From the NCBI RefSeq assembly GCF_021728415.1, contig NZ_JAKKDV010000001.1, positions 601,977 to 665,976 of the forward strand: 64,000 nt of DNA, written 5' to 3'. The DNA comes from Flaviramulus multivorans. GTDB lineage: Bacteria; Bacteroidota; Bacteroidia; Flavobacteriales; Flavobacteriaceae. Position numbers and translations under genes: made by a program. The notes under the pieces were generated by a model, which had not been told where the DNA came from, did not search any database, and was given only the letters and a program-made list of their open reading frames with translations. Positions 1 to 8,388 of the stretch are shown here, one piece after another (position 1 is the first letter of the stretch; the number at the start of each line of letters is the position of its first letter).

Positions 1-321
1 GCTACTCATGGCGGTATGCGTGGTGTATTAATATCGGTTACTAAGGTAAAAGTTACGGTTGATTTATCTGTGGCAAAGGTTTATGTCAGCATTTTTCCTA
101 ACGATAAAGGGAAAGAGCTCATGGAAGGGATAAAATCTAACACCCCATTAATTAGACATGAGTTAGCACAACGCACTAAACACCAATTACGTAGAATGCC
201 CCATTTAGAATTTTTTATTGATGACTCTTTGGAGTACATTGATAAAATAAATAAATCTTTAAAAGGAGAAGAAAACCCTATTAAAGACCCTTCTATTTTG
301 GATAAAAGAAAAAAATCTTAA
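1..321 (+). CDS. rbfA: Ribosome-binding factor A, 5'-truncated
   Basis: This is the C-terminal part of RbfA, the small KH-type factor that binds the 30S subunit during 16S rRNA 5'-end maturation. The frame is already open at base 1 (reading ATHGGMRGVLISVTKVKV), so the Met at base 16 is an internal residue and the true start lies before the window. The visible residues include the typical LSVAKVYVSIFP strand and the segment IRHELAQRTKHQLRRMPHLEFF that is diagnostic of the family. About 107 codons are visible; family members are about 120-135 residues long. A LolC/FtsX-like permease gene follows on the same strand after 58 bases. Confidence 0.93.
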   Translation, partial: ATHGGMRGVLISVTKVKVTVDLSVAKVYVSIFPNDKGKELMEGIKSNTPLIRHELAQRTKHQLRRMPHLEFFIDDSLEYIDKINKSLKGEENPIKDPSILDKRKKS

Positions 322-336
322 GCCTTATAATATGGT

Positions 337-370
337 GCTTTAAGTTTAAAAACTTAGCTTTCTTTTTTAT
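337..370 (+). terminator. Weak hairpin plus T-tract after rbfA
   Basis: GCT-TT-AAGTTT pairs with AAACTTAGC, with a two-base bulge, and is followed by TTTCTTTTTT. It may end or attenuate rbfA transcription before the permease gene. The stem is short and imperfect, so this is tentative. Confidence 0.3.
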
Positions 371-379
371 ATTTAAAGC

Positions 380-1585
380 ATGAATGTTTCCCTTTATATT
401 GCAAAACGTTATTTACGATCGAAAAGTAGTAATAACGCCATTAATATTATAACCTACATTGCACTCGTTGGGGTTATTTTAGGCACTGCTTCTTTGTTTG
501 TCGTACTTTCTGGTTTTGCTGGATTAAAAGACTTTACCCTTCAGTTTTCTAGTATTGTTGACCCAGATTTAAAAGCAGAAGCCTCTACTGGAAAGTCCTT
601 TGATTTATCTGAAACAGAAATTGAAAAGCTTAATAAACTAGAAAACGTTGCCTTTTACTCGAAAATAATTGAAGAACGTGCCATTATAGCCTTTAAGGAT
701 AAAAACACGATTGCAACCATAAAGGGTGTTGATAAAAATTACCCTAAAGTTGTAAATGTAGATACTATAATGGAATACGGTAGTTGGTTAGACCAAAAAT
801 CAAATCAACTTGTGGTTGGTTGGGGTATTTCTAACACTTTATCGCTAGGAGTACTTGATTTTACAAAGCCTTTAAATCTTTATGTGCCTAAACCAGGAAA
901 AGGCCAAATTACCTCTGCAAAAAACGCCTACAATACTATTAGCGCTATTAATGTTGGCGTGTTTTATATTAACGAAACTATAAATGACACCTACATCTAC
1001 AGCTCTATAGATTTAACGAAGAACTTGTTGAATTACGACCCTAATCAAATTACATCTATTGAATTTAAGCTCAAAGATGGTGCAGACGAAGATGAGGCAA
1101 AGGCTGATATTCAATCTGTGTTAGGCGATAAAGTTCTAATAAAAAATAGAGACCAACTAAACGACGCGCTTTACAAAATGTTAAATACCGAAAATTTGGC
1201 AGTGTATTTAATCTTTACGCTAGTTTTAATTATTGCTTTTTTTAATGTGGTAGGCTCTTTGATAATGATGATTTTAGATAAAAAGCGAAGTTTAAATACA
1301 CTGTTTAATATTGGTGTTACCATTAAAGATATTAGGAAAATTTTCTTTTTACAAGGTAGTTTAATGAGTGTAGTAGGTGGTTTTATTGGCTTAGGTTTAG
1401 CACTCATTGTTATCGTGCTACAGAAAGTTTTTAATTTAGTAATGATAACTCCAACCTTGGCTTACCCTGTAACCATAAAGCCTGAAAACTTTCTAATCGC
1501 ATTTTTTACTATAACCATATTGGGTGTGGTTGCTTCTAAAATAGCTTCGGTGCGCATAACAAAATCACTTGTTAAAACCTTTTAA
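380..1585 (+). CDS. ABC transporter permease, LolC/LolE (FtsX/MacB-fold) family
   Basis: A 401-residue inner-membrane protein with the layout of lipoprotein-release permeases. One membrane helix lies near residues 25-48 (ITYIALVGVILGTASLFVV). A large periplasmic domain follows (about 50-270), and three helices cluster at the C-terminus (about 275-300, 320-350 and 370-392) in the FtsX domain. The N-terminus MNVSLYIAKRYLRSK is typical of the LolC/E family. Such permeases work with a LolD-type ATPase to pass lipoproteins to a periplasmic carrier; no ATPase gene is adjacent here, so the partner must be encoded elsewhere. The gene converges on dusB, with a hairpin in the 24-base gap. Confidence 0.82.
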   Translation: MNVSLYIAKRYLRSKSSNNAINIITYIALVGVILGTASLFVVLSGFAGLKDFTLQFSSIVDPDLKAEASTGKSFDLSETEIEKLNKLENVAFYSKIIEERAIIAFKDKNTIATIKGVDKNYPKVVNVDTIMEYGSWLDQKSNQLVVGWGISNTLSLGVLDFTKPLNLYVPKPGKGQITSAKNAYNTISAINVGVFYINETINDTYIYSSIDLTKNLLNYDPNQITSIEFKLKDGADEDEAKADIQSVLGDKVLIKNRDQLNDALYKMLNTENLAVYLIFTLVLIIAFFNVVGSLIMMILDKKRSLNTLFNIGVTIKDIRKIFFLQGSLMSVVGGFIGLGLALIVIVLQKVFNLVMITPTLAYPVTIKPENFLIAFFTITILGVVASKIASVRITKSLVKTF

Positions 1586-1588
1586 ATC

Positions 1589-1609
1589 GTTTTTTGAGTT
1601 ATCAAAAAC
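1589..1609. terminator. Bidirectional hairpin between convergent genes
   Basis: GTTTTTTGA, loop GTTA, TCAAAAAC fills the gap between the stop codons of the permease gene and dusB. The T-rich and A-rich arms would supply a U-tract in either direction. Confidence 0.45.
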
Positions 1610-2605
1610 TTATTCTGCAAATTGGTAATCTGAAAACACTTCTAGCACTTCATCAAAAGCAGCAAACACATCTTCAGGTCTGTCGCTTGTAACCATTTTC
1701 GTGCGATATTCTTTAAAATGTGGAATGCCTTTAAAGTAATTGGTATAATGGCGTCGGGTTTCAAAAACACCCAGTGTTTCGCCTTTCCAGTCAATGGCCA
1801 TTTGTAAGTGAAGACGAGCGGCTTCAACGCGCTCTTCTAAACTAATAGGAGCTAAATACTCACCAGTATTAAAAAAGTGTTTTACTTGTTTAAAAAACCA
1901 AGGGTTGCCAATACTTGCTCTACCAATCATGGCGCCATCAAGCCCATAACTGTCTCTCATTTCCATGGCTTTTTCTGGTGAGTCTACATCACCATTTCCA
2001 AACACCGGAATATGCATTCTCGGATTGTTTTTTACGGCTGCAATTGGTTTCCAATCGGCACTGCCTTTATACATTTGAGCTCGTGTGCGCCCATGTATGG
2101 CAATAGCTTTACAACCTACGTCTTGCAAACGTTCTGCAACCTCAACAATTCTTATAGAATCGTGATCCCAACCCAAACGGGTTTTTACTGTAATTGGAAT
2201 ATTGGTGCGTTTTACCATTTCTGCAGTGAGCTTTTCCATTAAGCACACATCTTTTAAAATACCTGCGCCTGCACCTTTACTCACTACTTTTTTTACTGGG
2301 CACCCAAAATTAATATCAATAATATCGGGGTTCGATTTTTCAACAATATCAATGGTTTGAAGCATACTATCCAAATTAGCTCCAAATATTTGAATGCCTA
2401 CTGGTCGTTCTTTTTCGTAGATATCAAGCTTCATAACGCTTTTTGCGGCGTTACGAATTAACCCTTCGCTCGACACGAACTCGGTATACACAACATCGGC
2501 ACCTTGTTCTTTACACAAAGCACGAAATGGTGGGTCGCTAACATCTTCCATGGGCGCTAAAAGCAATGGGAAGTCTGGAAGTTCTATGTTGTCTATTTTT
2601 ACCAC
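1610..2605 (-). CDS. dusB: tRNA-dihydrouridine synthase (DusB type)
   Basis: This FMN enzyme reduces uridine to dihydrouridine in the D-loop of tRNA. It has the N-terminal barrel start LLLAPMEDVSDPPFRALC, the catalytic cysteine in DINFGCPVKK (Cys102), and the FMN-phosphate-binding sequences GNGDV and DGAMIGRASIGNPW. Its length of 331 residues is normal. The start codon is GTG (complement of CAC at 2603-2605); it gives VVKIDNIELPDFP, which fits the family N-terminus, and no better ATG lies upstream. A perfect -7 box (TACTTTTG) lies about 20 bases upstream, so the gene probably has its own promoter. Confidence 0.93.
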   Translation of the reverse strand: MVKIDNIELPDFPLLLAPMEDVSDPPFRALCKEQGADVVYTEFVSSEGLIRNAAKSVMKLDIYEKERPVGIQIFGANLDSMLQTIDIVEKSNPDIIDINFGCPVKKVVSKGAGAGILKDVCLMEKLTAEMVKRTNIPITVKTRLGWDHDSIRIVEVAERLQDVGCKAIAIHGRTRAQMYKGSADWKPIAAVKNNPRMHIPVFGNGDVDSPEKAMEMRDSYGLDGAMIGRASIGNPWFFKQVKHFFNTGEYLAPISLEERVEAARLHLQMAIDWKGETLGVFETRRHYTNYFKGIPHFKEYRTKMVTSDRPEDVFAAFDEVLEVFSDYQFAE

Positions 2606-2624
2606 TTTGATATTTTTAGGACTG

Positions 2625-2632
2625 CAAAAGTA
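2625..2632 (-). promoter_or_regulatory. -7 box of the dusB promoter
   Basis: On the minus strand the octamer is TACTTTTG, an exact match to the Bacteroidota consensus TAnnTTTG. It lies 19 bases before the GTG start of dusB. I do not see a clear -33 TTG at the expected distance. Confidence 0.4.
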
Positions 2633-2651
2633 TTGAAAATGAATTGAATAT

Positions 2652-3881
2652 CTAAAATTCTATGTTGGCTTGTATCATTTTTCCATTTCTATCAACAATT
2701 ACTGTTGTTGTGTTGCCTTCTTTAAAAGTTGACAAGACTTTCATGTAACTCATCATATCGGTCACGGTACTATCACCTAGTTTTATAACAATATCTCCTT
2801 TTTGTAATCCTGCTTTTTGCGCTGGTTTATCCTCGCTTATGCCATCAATACGCATACCTTTTCCGTCAAACATATAATCGGGTATAACACCCAACCCAAC
2901 CTTGAATCTTGGGGTTTCTTCACTTTCATTCTTAGTTTTTCTAAATGGTAATTTCCCGTTGTTATCTAAATCGGAAATCACTTCAAAAATATAATTCGAA
3001 ATGGTTGTCATCCCTTCATAATTTAGCTTTTCAAAATCATCAGTTGGTTTATGGTAATCTTCATGCTGACCCGTAAAAAAGTGTAATACTGGAATATCGG
3101 CATTGTAAAAAGATGTATGGTCGCTCGGTCCTATACCTGATTCTTTCTGAATCAACTTAAAATTATTATTGTGCGCGTTTAGGGTTTGTTTTAAAATAGG
3201 GGAAGTTCCAACACCATAAACCGCAAGTGTGCTATCTGCTTTTAACCGCCCAACCATATCCATATTAATCATATAATTGATTTTTTGTGTGTCAATAGTT
3301 GCATTCTTTACAAAATAATTTGATCCTAACAAGCCCATTTCTTCACCTGAAAATGCCATAAATAAGTAGTTATTACTCGTATTTTTATCTTTTAATTTTT
3401 CGACTAAATTCAACATAACCGCTATTCCACTCGCATTGTCATCGGCTCCATTATGAATGGCTTTTTCTCCTCTATGCAACGAACCTTCCGCACCATAACC
3501 CAAATGATCATAATGTGCGCCAATTACTATTGTATTTTCTGCATTATTATTTAAAAACCCAATTACATTAGTTCCTGTAATTGTGCCATCGCCTTCTTTA
3601 ACCGTATAATTTACTTTTTGATGTGGATTTGTTTTTGGTTTAAATGAAAATTCTTGAAAATAGCCATTTGTCCCTTTTTCCTCTAAACCTAAGCTTTTAA
3701 AGCGTTTTGCAATATATTCTGCTGCAGCTTTTTCACCCTTTGTTCCTGTTTGTCTTCCTTCCAAAGCATCGGCAGATAAAAAAGTAACATCGTCTTCTAT
3801 CGAAACTAATTTTGAAACTTCTGATTTACAAGCTGCTAAAATCAATAAAAAAAAGACGAGAATGCTGTGTTTCATTTTCAT
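2652..3881 (-). CDS. M28-family aminopeptidase lipoprotein with C-terminal PDZ domain
   Basis: A 409-residue secreted zinc peptidase. The N-terminus is a lipoprotein signal ending LAAC (Cys18), so it is probably anchored in a membrane on the periplasmic or outer face. The M28 metal-binding motifs appear in order: GAHYDH (121-126), NGADDNASG (144-152), SGEEMG (178-183), INMDMVGR and the late SDHTSFY. After the peptidase domain (about 25-300) comes a PDZ domain (about 320-405) with the carboxylate-binding-type segment GLGVIPDY and AGLQKGDIVIKLGD. The substrate is not predictable; relatives release N-terminal amino acids from peptides. It is transcribed divergently from the PD40 lipoprotein gene. 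Confidence 0.9.
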   Translation of the reverse strand: MKMKHSILVFFLLILAACKSEVSKLVSIEDDVTFLSADALEGRQTGTKGEKAAAEYIAKRFKSLGLEEKGTNGYFQEFSFKPKTNPHQKVNYTVKEGDGTITGTNVIGFLNNNAENTIVIGAHYDHLGYGAEGSLHRGEKAIHNGADDNASGIAVMLNLVEKLKDKNTSNNYLFMAFSGEEMGLLGSNYFVKNATIDTQKINYMINMDMVGRLKADSTLAVYGVGTSPILKQTLNAHNNNFKLIQKESGIGPSDHTSFYNADIPVLHFFTGQHEDYHKPTDDFEKLNYEGMTTISNYIFEVISDLDNNGKLPFRKTKNESEETPRFKVGLGVIPDYMFDGKGMRIDGISEDKPAQKAGLQKGDIVIKLGDSTVTDMMSYMKVLSTFKEGNTTTVIVDRNGKMIQANIEF

Positions 3882-3897
3882 AAATAGTAATTTTGTG

Positions 3898-3905
3898 CAA
3901 ATTTA
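3898..3905 (-). promoter_or_regulatory. -7 box of the M28 peptidase gene
   Basis: The minus-strand octamer TAAATTTG matches TAnnTTTG exactly and lies 16 bases before the ATG at 3881. No clear -33 element was seen. Confidence 0.38.
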
Positions 3906-3918
3906 GCCAATTATTGTT

Positions 3919-4007
3919 ATGAAATGAGCCCTAAATAGAAATTGATACAAACCGAAATAATTATCGGCGAATTACATCTGACCGATAAAAAACTAAAAAT
4001 TAAACAG
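3919..4007 (+). repeat. 89-bp start-codon-linked repeat, copy A
   Basis: The segment starts ATGAAATGAGCC and ends directly at the ATG of the PD40 lipoprotein gene. A second copy of exactly the same length lies at 46680-46768, before a different gene; by hand alignment about 71 of 89 positions agree. The frame beginning ATGAGC (3924) has an in-frame TAG as codon 5. It then stays open and runs into the downstream gene, reading KLIQTEIIIGELHLTDKK. The same peptide pattern, KLIxTExIIGELHLxDK, is found in copy B. Function unknown; see findings. Confidence 0.75.
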
Positions 4008-5099
4008 ATGAAATATATATACATTTTTGCTTTTACCGTTTTATTTTTTAGCTGCAAAAACAATGCTAAAAAACCCGAAGCTAAGGAAACTGTTGCTGTA
4101 AAAGATTCGTTAATTTATCCCGAGGAAAGTCATTTTAAATCTATCCGTCAAGTTACTTTTGGAGGTGATAACGCCGAAGCCTATTGGAGTTTTGATGACA
4201 AACAATTGGTGTTTCAATCTAATAACAAAAACTGGAATGTTGCTTGCGACCAGATGTTTTTGATGAATGCCGACGATATTTTTAATGACAAAACACCTTC
4301 AATGGTAAGTACTGGAATGGGTAGAACCACTTGCTCATATTTTTTGCCTGACAACAAACATATTATATACGCTTCTACGCATTTAGCCGATGAAGAATGC
4401 CCTGAGGTACCATTGCGTAAAAACGGAAAGTACATTTGGCCTGTTTATGATACTTTCGACATTTTTGTAGCCGATTTAGAAGGTAACATTGTAAAGCAAC
4501 TCACTAATGAAAAGGGCTATGATGCAGAACCAACCGTGTCTCCAAAAGGCGACAAAATTGTATTTACCTCAACTAGAAGTGGTGATTTAGAACTGTATAC
4601 TATGAATCTTGACGGAACCGAAGTAAAACAAATAACTAACGAATTGGGTTATGATGGTGGTGCATTTTTCTCACCAGATGGCACAAAAATAATTTTCCGT
4701 TCGTCCCGCCCTAAAACGGAACAAGAAATAAAAGAATACAAAGACTTATTAGCTCAAGGTTTGGTTGAACCAACCGAAATGGAACTCTACATTTGTAATG
4801 CAGATGGTAGTGATTTAAGGCAGTTGACTGATTTAGGAAATGCTAATTGGAGTCCATTTTTTCATCCATCGGGGAAAAAGATTTTGTTTTCATCAAATTT
4901 TGAAGCTGAACGTGGGTTCCCATTTAATCTGTATTTAATTGATATTGATGGAAAGAATTTAGAGCGTGTAACACATAGCGATACATTTGATGCCTTTCCT
5001 GTGTTTTCAAATAATGGTAAATACTTAGCTTTTTCATCAAATAGAAACAACGGAGGCGGAAGAGATACAAATCTTTTTATTGCCGAATGGCAAGATTAA
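4008..5099 (+). CDS. TolB-like PD40 beta-propeller lipoprotein
   Basis: A 363-residue lipoprotein. I place the start at the ATG at 4008 because it begins a classic lipoprotein signal, MKYIYIFAFTVLFFSC (Cys16). The frame is open further upstream (TTG at 3942), but that part belongs to the duplicated 89-bp element. The body holds repeated PD40/TolB-type blades: SPKGDKIVFTSTRSGDLELY, SPDGTKIIFRSSRP, HPSGKKILFSSN and SNNGKYLAFSSNRN. These form a six- or seven-bladed propeller that usually mediates protein-protein contacts in the periplasm or on the cell surface. No catalytic domain is attached. The substrate or partner is unknown. Confidence 0.85.
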   Translation: MKYIYIFAFTVLFFSCKNNAKKPEAKETVAVKDSLIYPEESHFKSIRQVTFGGDNAEAYWSFDDKQLVFQSNNKNWNVACDQMFLMNADDIFNDKTPSMVSTGMGRTTCSYFLPDNKHIIYASTHLADEECPEVPLRKNGKYIWPVYDTFDIFVADLEGNIVKQLTNEKGYDAEPTVSPKGDKIVFTSTRSGDLELYTMNLDGTEVKQITNELGYDGGAFFSPDGTKIIFRSSRPKTEQEIKEYKDLLAQGLVEPTEMELYICNADGSDLRQLTDLGNANWSPFFHPSGKKILFSSNFEAERGFPFNLYLIDIDGKNLERVTHSDTFDAFPVFSNNGKYLAFSSNRNNGGGRDTNLFIAEWQD

Positions 5100-5139
5100 T
5101 TGCTTTTTAAATATTCGCCAAATAGCTGAATAATTCAAC

Positions 5140-5147
5140 TATATTTG
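5140..5147 (+). promoter_or_regulatory. -7 box of the lepA promoter
   Basis: TATATTTG matches TAnnTTTG exactly and sits 27 bases before the preferred lepA ATG at 5175, a normal distance. No convincing -33 TTG was found. Confidence 0.42.
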
Positions 5148-5174
5148 CAAAATCTTTTTTATAGAGATATCCTT

Positions 5175-6971
5175 ATGAAGAATATTAGAAACTTTTGCAT
5201 TATTGCACATATAGATCACGGTAAAAGTACACTTGCCGACCGATTGCTGGATTTTACTGGTTCTGTTACTGATAGAGAAAAGCAAGACCAATTACTTGAT
5301 AATATGGATTTGGAGCGTGAGCGTGGAATTACCATCAAGTCGCATGCCATTCAAATGGATTACGAATATCAAGGAGAGAAATATGTGCTAAACCTTATCG
5401 ACACACCTGGTCACGTAGATTTTAGTTATGAGGTTTCGCGTTCTATCGCAGCCTGCGAAGGTGCACTACTTATTGTTGATGCAGCACAAAGTATTCAGGC
5501 GCAAACCATATCAAATTTATATTTGGCATTAGAAAATGACCTAGAGATTATTCCGATTTTAAATAAAGTTGATCTACCTAGTGCGAATCCAGAAGAAGTA
5601 ACGGATGATATTGTAGATTTATTAGGTTGTAAGCCAGATGAGGTCATCCACGCGAGTGGAAAAACAGGCTTTGGTGTAGATAATATTTTAGCGGCGATTA
5701 TTGAACGTATTCCTGCACCCAAAGGCAACCCAAACGCTCCACTTCAAGCATTAATTTTTGATTCTGTTTACAATACGTTTAGAGGTATTGAAACTTATTT
5801 TAGAGTTTTTGATGGCGAAATAAAAAAGGGGCAACACATAAAGTTTGTGGCTACTAAAAAAGACTATTACGCAGATGAAGTTGGGACTTTAAAATTAACG
5901 CAAGTTGCAAAACAAAGTGTAAAAGCGGGTGATGTAGGTTATTTAATTACGGGCATTAAAACCGCAAAAGAAGTAAAAGTTGGTGATACTATAACTGATT
6001 TTGCAAACCCAACTACTAATGTTGTTGAAGGGTTTGAAGATGTAAAACCTATGGTATTTGCTGGCATTTATCCTGTAGATACGGAGGATTATGAAGAACT
6101 TAGAAACTCCATGGAGAAGCTTCAGTTAAACGATGCTTCGTTAGTGTTTCAAGCGGAGAGTTCAGCCGCATTAGGATTTGGATTCCGTTGTGGATTCTTA
6201 GGAATGCTTCATATGGAAATTATACAAGAGCGTTTGGAGCGAGAATTTGATATGACGGTTATTACTACTGTACCAAACGTGTCTTATTTAGCATACACAA
6301 ATAAGTATCCAGACACACCAATTACAGTAAATAACCCGTCAGACCTTCCAGAGCCATCAACCTTAAACCGCGTTGAAGAGCCCTATATTAAAGCTACTAT
6401 TATTACGAAAGCCGATTTTATAGGTAACGTAATGTCCCTATGTATTGAAAAACGAGGCATCATTACCAATCAAACCTATTTAACACCAGAACGTGTTGAA
6501 CTGGCTTTTGAAATGCCTTTAGCTGAAATTGTTTTCGATTTTTATGATCGATTAAAAACTGTTTCAAAAGGTTACGCTTCTTTTGATTATCACCCAATCG
6601 GCATGAAAACATCTAAACTTGTTCGTTTAGATATCTTGTTAAATGCTCAACCTGTTGATGCGCTTTCAGCTTTAATACACGCAGACAATGCTCAAAATAT
6701 TGGTCGAAAGATGTGTGAAAAGTTAAAAGAACTTATCCCGCGGCAACAATTTGACATTCCTATTCAAGCAGCTGTTGGGGCTAAAATTATTTCTCGTGAA
6801 ACTATCAAAGCTTTACGTAAAGATGTAACTGCCAAATGTTATGGTGGCGATATTTCGCGTAAACGTAAACTTCTTGAAAAACAAAAAAAGGGTAAAAAAC
6901 GTATGCGTCAAGTTGGTAATGTAGAAATTCCTCAACAAGCTTTTATGGCGGTCTTGAAATTGAATGATTAA
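5175..6971 (+). CDS. lepA: Elongation factor 4 (LepA)
   Basis: A 598-residue translational GTPase that acts on stalled or misplaced ribosomes and in 30S biogenesis. The start is set at 5175 ([18 protein letters not shown]), the usual LepA N-terminus; the frame extends 30 bases further up, but those codons overlap the promoter region. Visible motifs are the P-loop AHIDHGKS, switch [10 protein letters not shown] and NKVDL for guanine binding. The LepA-specific C-terminal domain ends in [24 protein letters not shown]. It sits alone between the PD40 lipoprotein gene and an unknown exported-protein gene. Confidence 0.97.
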   Translation: MKNIRNFCIIAHIDHGKSTLADRLLDFTGSVTDREKQDQLLDNMDLERERGITIKSHAIQMDYEYQGEKYVLNLIDTPGHVDFSYEVSRSIAACEGALLIVDAAQSIQAQTISNLYLALENDLEIIPILNKVDLPSANPEEVTDDIVDLLGCKPDEVIHASGKTGFGVDNILAAIIERIPAPKGNPNAPLQALIFDSVYNTFRGIETYFRVFDGEIKKGQHIKFVATKKDYYADEVGTLKLTQVAKQSVKAGDVGYLITGIKTAKEVKVGDTITDFANPTTNVVEGFEDVKPMVFAGIYPVDTEDYEELRNSMEKLQLNDASLVFQAESSAALGFGFRCGFLGMLHMEIIQERLEREFDMTVITTVPNVSYLAYTNKYPDTPITVNNPSDLPEPSTLNRVEEPYIKATIITKADFIGNVMSLCIEKRGIITNQTYLTPERVELAFEMPLAEIVFDFYDRLKTVSKGYASFDYHPIGMKTSKLVRLDILLNAQPVDALSALIHADNAQNIGRKMCEKLKELIPRQQFDIPIQAAVGAKIISRETIKALRKDVTAKCYGGDISRKRKLLEKQKKGKKRMRQVGNVEIPQQAFMAVLKLND

Positions 6972-7113
6972 AGCTTATTTTTATAAATCATTGATAATCA
7001 GGCGTATTTTTTGTTTGATTGGATTATTTTTTATACCTTAAAACTCTCAAAAGCTTCAAATTTTCATGATATTGATACTACTTTTTATTAAGTAACCAAT
7101 CAAATTACATATT

Positions 7114-7896
7114 ATGAAAACAAAACTTCTCACCACCGTTTGCTCCGTTTTATTCCTTTTACTATCCAATAATATTAGTGCACAGTTTAGCCCCAATAAT
7201 TTATCAACTAATATTTTAGACACAGGTATGAGTTTAAGTTTCATGAATAATGACTTAAACGAAATACCAGAAGTTTTAGACCCTTTTAATTTTATTGAAG
7301 CCGGAAATCCCGAAATGTTAAATGAGTTAGGAACTTTGGAAACACATGACCCAGAGGTGGCCGCCTCTTTTGCTCGAGCTATGTTCGGTATAACCGGTGG
7401 TTTAGGTTTTATAAGCGACCAAACTCTATGGTGTCTTGGTGCCGCATACTACATGCAATTGGCAATGTACACTAATTCCGCTCTCTATGCTTCACTTGGG
7501 GCTAAATATAGCGGCTCCAGTTCCGATTTCTTCACTTCCAGCCTTATTGGCTTTCAGTTACAGATGTTAATGTTTCATTCCATAACTCAATATAATCAAG
7601 TTCAATTTTTATACGGCGCACTGCTGGCCTATGAATTAGGCTCAGATAAATTAAAGTCAGGTGGCGGTAAAACCGATATAACGCGCCTTACGGCTGGCTT
7701 AGTAGTGGGTCTTTATGTTATACTATCTACACAAATAGCAATTATGGTACAAACCAATATTTTTGCCTATCAAAGTCAAACATTAAAACCCGAAAGTGGC
7801 GGCGAATTTAAAGACAATACAACATGGTTCTTAATTAATAAGAGCAATTTGCTAACATTGTCCTTGATTTGGAATTTAAGAAACGCAAACCGGTAA
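7114..7896 (+). CDS. Exported protein of unknown function
   Basis: I do not recognise this 260-residue protein. It starts with a clear Sec signal peptide (MKTKLLTTVCSVLFLLLSNNISAQ, cleavage probably after ISA). An acidic region follows (about 45-90), and then long stretches rich in Gly, Ser, Leu and aromatics (about 95-215), including GGLGFISDQTLWCLGAAYYMQ and LTAGLVVGLYVILSTQIAIMV. These could be membrane helices or strands of an outer-membrane protein. The C-terminus does not end in a clear beta-signal. It is monocistronic, with a strong terminator 24 bases after the stop codon. Confidence 0.7.
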   Translation: MKTKLLTTVCSVLFLLLSNNISAQFSPNNLSTNILDTGMSLSFMNNDLNEIPEVLDPFNFIEAGNPEMLNELGTLETHDPEVAASFARAMFGITGGLGFISDQTLWCLGAAYYMQLAMYTNSALYASLGAKYSGSSSDFFTSSLIGFQLQMLMFHSITQYNQVQFLYGALLAYELGSDKLKSGGGKTDITRLTAGLVVGLYVILSTQIAIMVQTNIFAYQSQTLKPESGGEFKDNTTWFLINKSNLLTLSLIWNLRNANR

Positions 7897-7920
7897 ATAA
7901 ATTTAAGGCTCTATTTCAAT

Positions 7921-7956
7921 AAAACCTTTACCTGAAATTTTTTAGGTAAAGGTTTT
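7921..7956 (+). terminator. Strong intrinsic terminator
   Basis: A perfect 13-bp stem, AAAACCTTTACCT / AGGTAAAGGTTTT, with a 10-base loop. The stem ends in TTTT. It separates the unknown exported-protein gene from the glucan operon. Confidence 0.8.
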
Positions 7957-8388
7957 ACTTCATAAATCAAATTGATTTAGAAATTAAAATCTATTTGATT
8001 GAAAAATTTAAAGTAATTAATTGTATTTAGTTGTTTTTATTATCGATAATTTTTATTTAAGGCTGTTCTGCATTATTTTCTTTAAAAATAAGAATCCATA
8101 AAATTGTTAATAAATTATTTTGTATGTTTATATCACGGTAAATGATATTGCTAACTAAGCCTTATCAATTCCTTAAATATCGTGAGATTAACTAATATTG
8201 TTTTTGTTCAATTTTAAATCTAAACCCTATAATGGTTATTAACAATTTTAGTAAAATCTGCCCCTTGACTTATTTGATTTTCAACCAAATACCTTTACAA
8301 AATGGTATTTGTAATTTTTAACCTTTGCAGAAAAATGTTGTTTTAAATATCAGTTTTCTTTTTTAGGTATCTATTTAATAATTTTAAT
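7957..8388. other. AT-rich spacer before the glucan operon
   Basis: A 432-base stretch with no supportable reading frame. It presumably holds the operon promoter and leader. The near-match AACCTTTG at 8320-8327 resembles a -7 box but differs at the first base and lacks a clear -33 partner. I saw no riboswitch-like fold or strong repeat. Confidence 0.4.

Noticed and set aside
16-321. RbfA as a complete 101-residue protein starting at the ATG at 16
   Set aside because: The frame is open to the first base, and the residues before this Met (ATHGG) fit the RbfA family, so the gene is cut by the window edge.
3942-4007. An N-terminal extension of the PD40 lipoprotein starting at TTG 3942
   Set aside because: It would bury the lipoprotein signal 22 residues inside the protein, and the segment is part of the duplicated 89-bp element.
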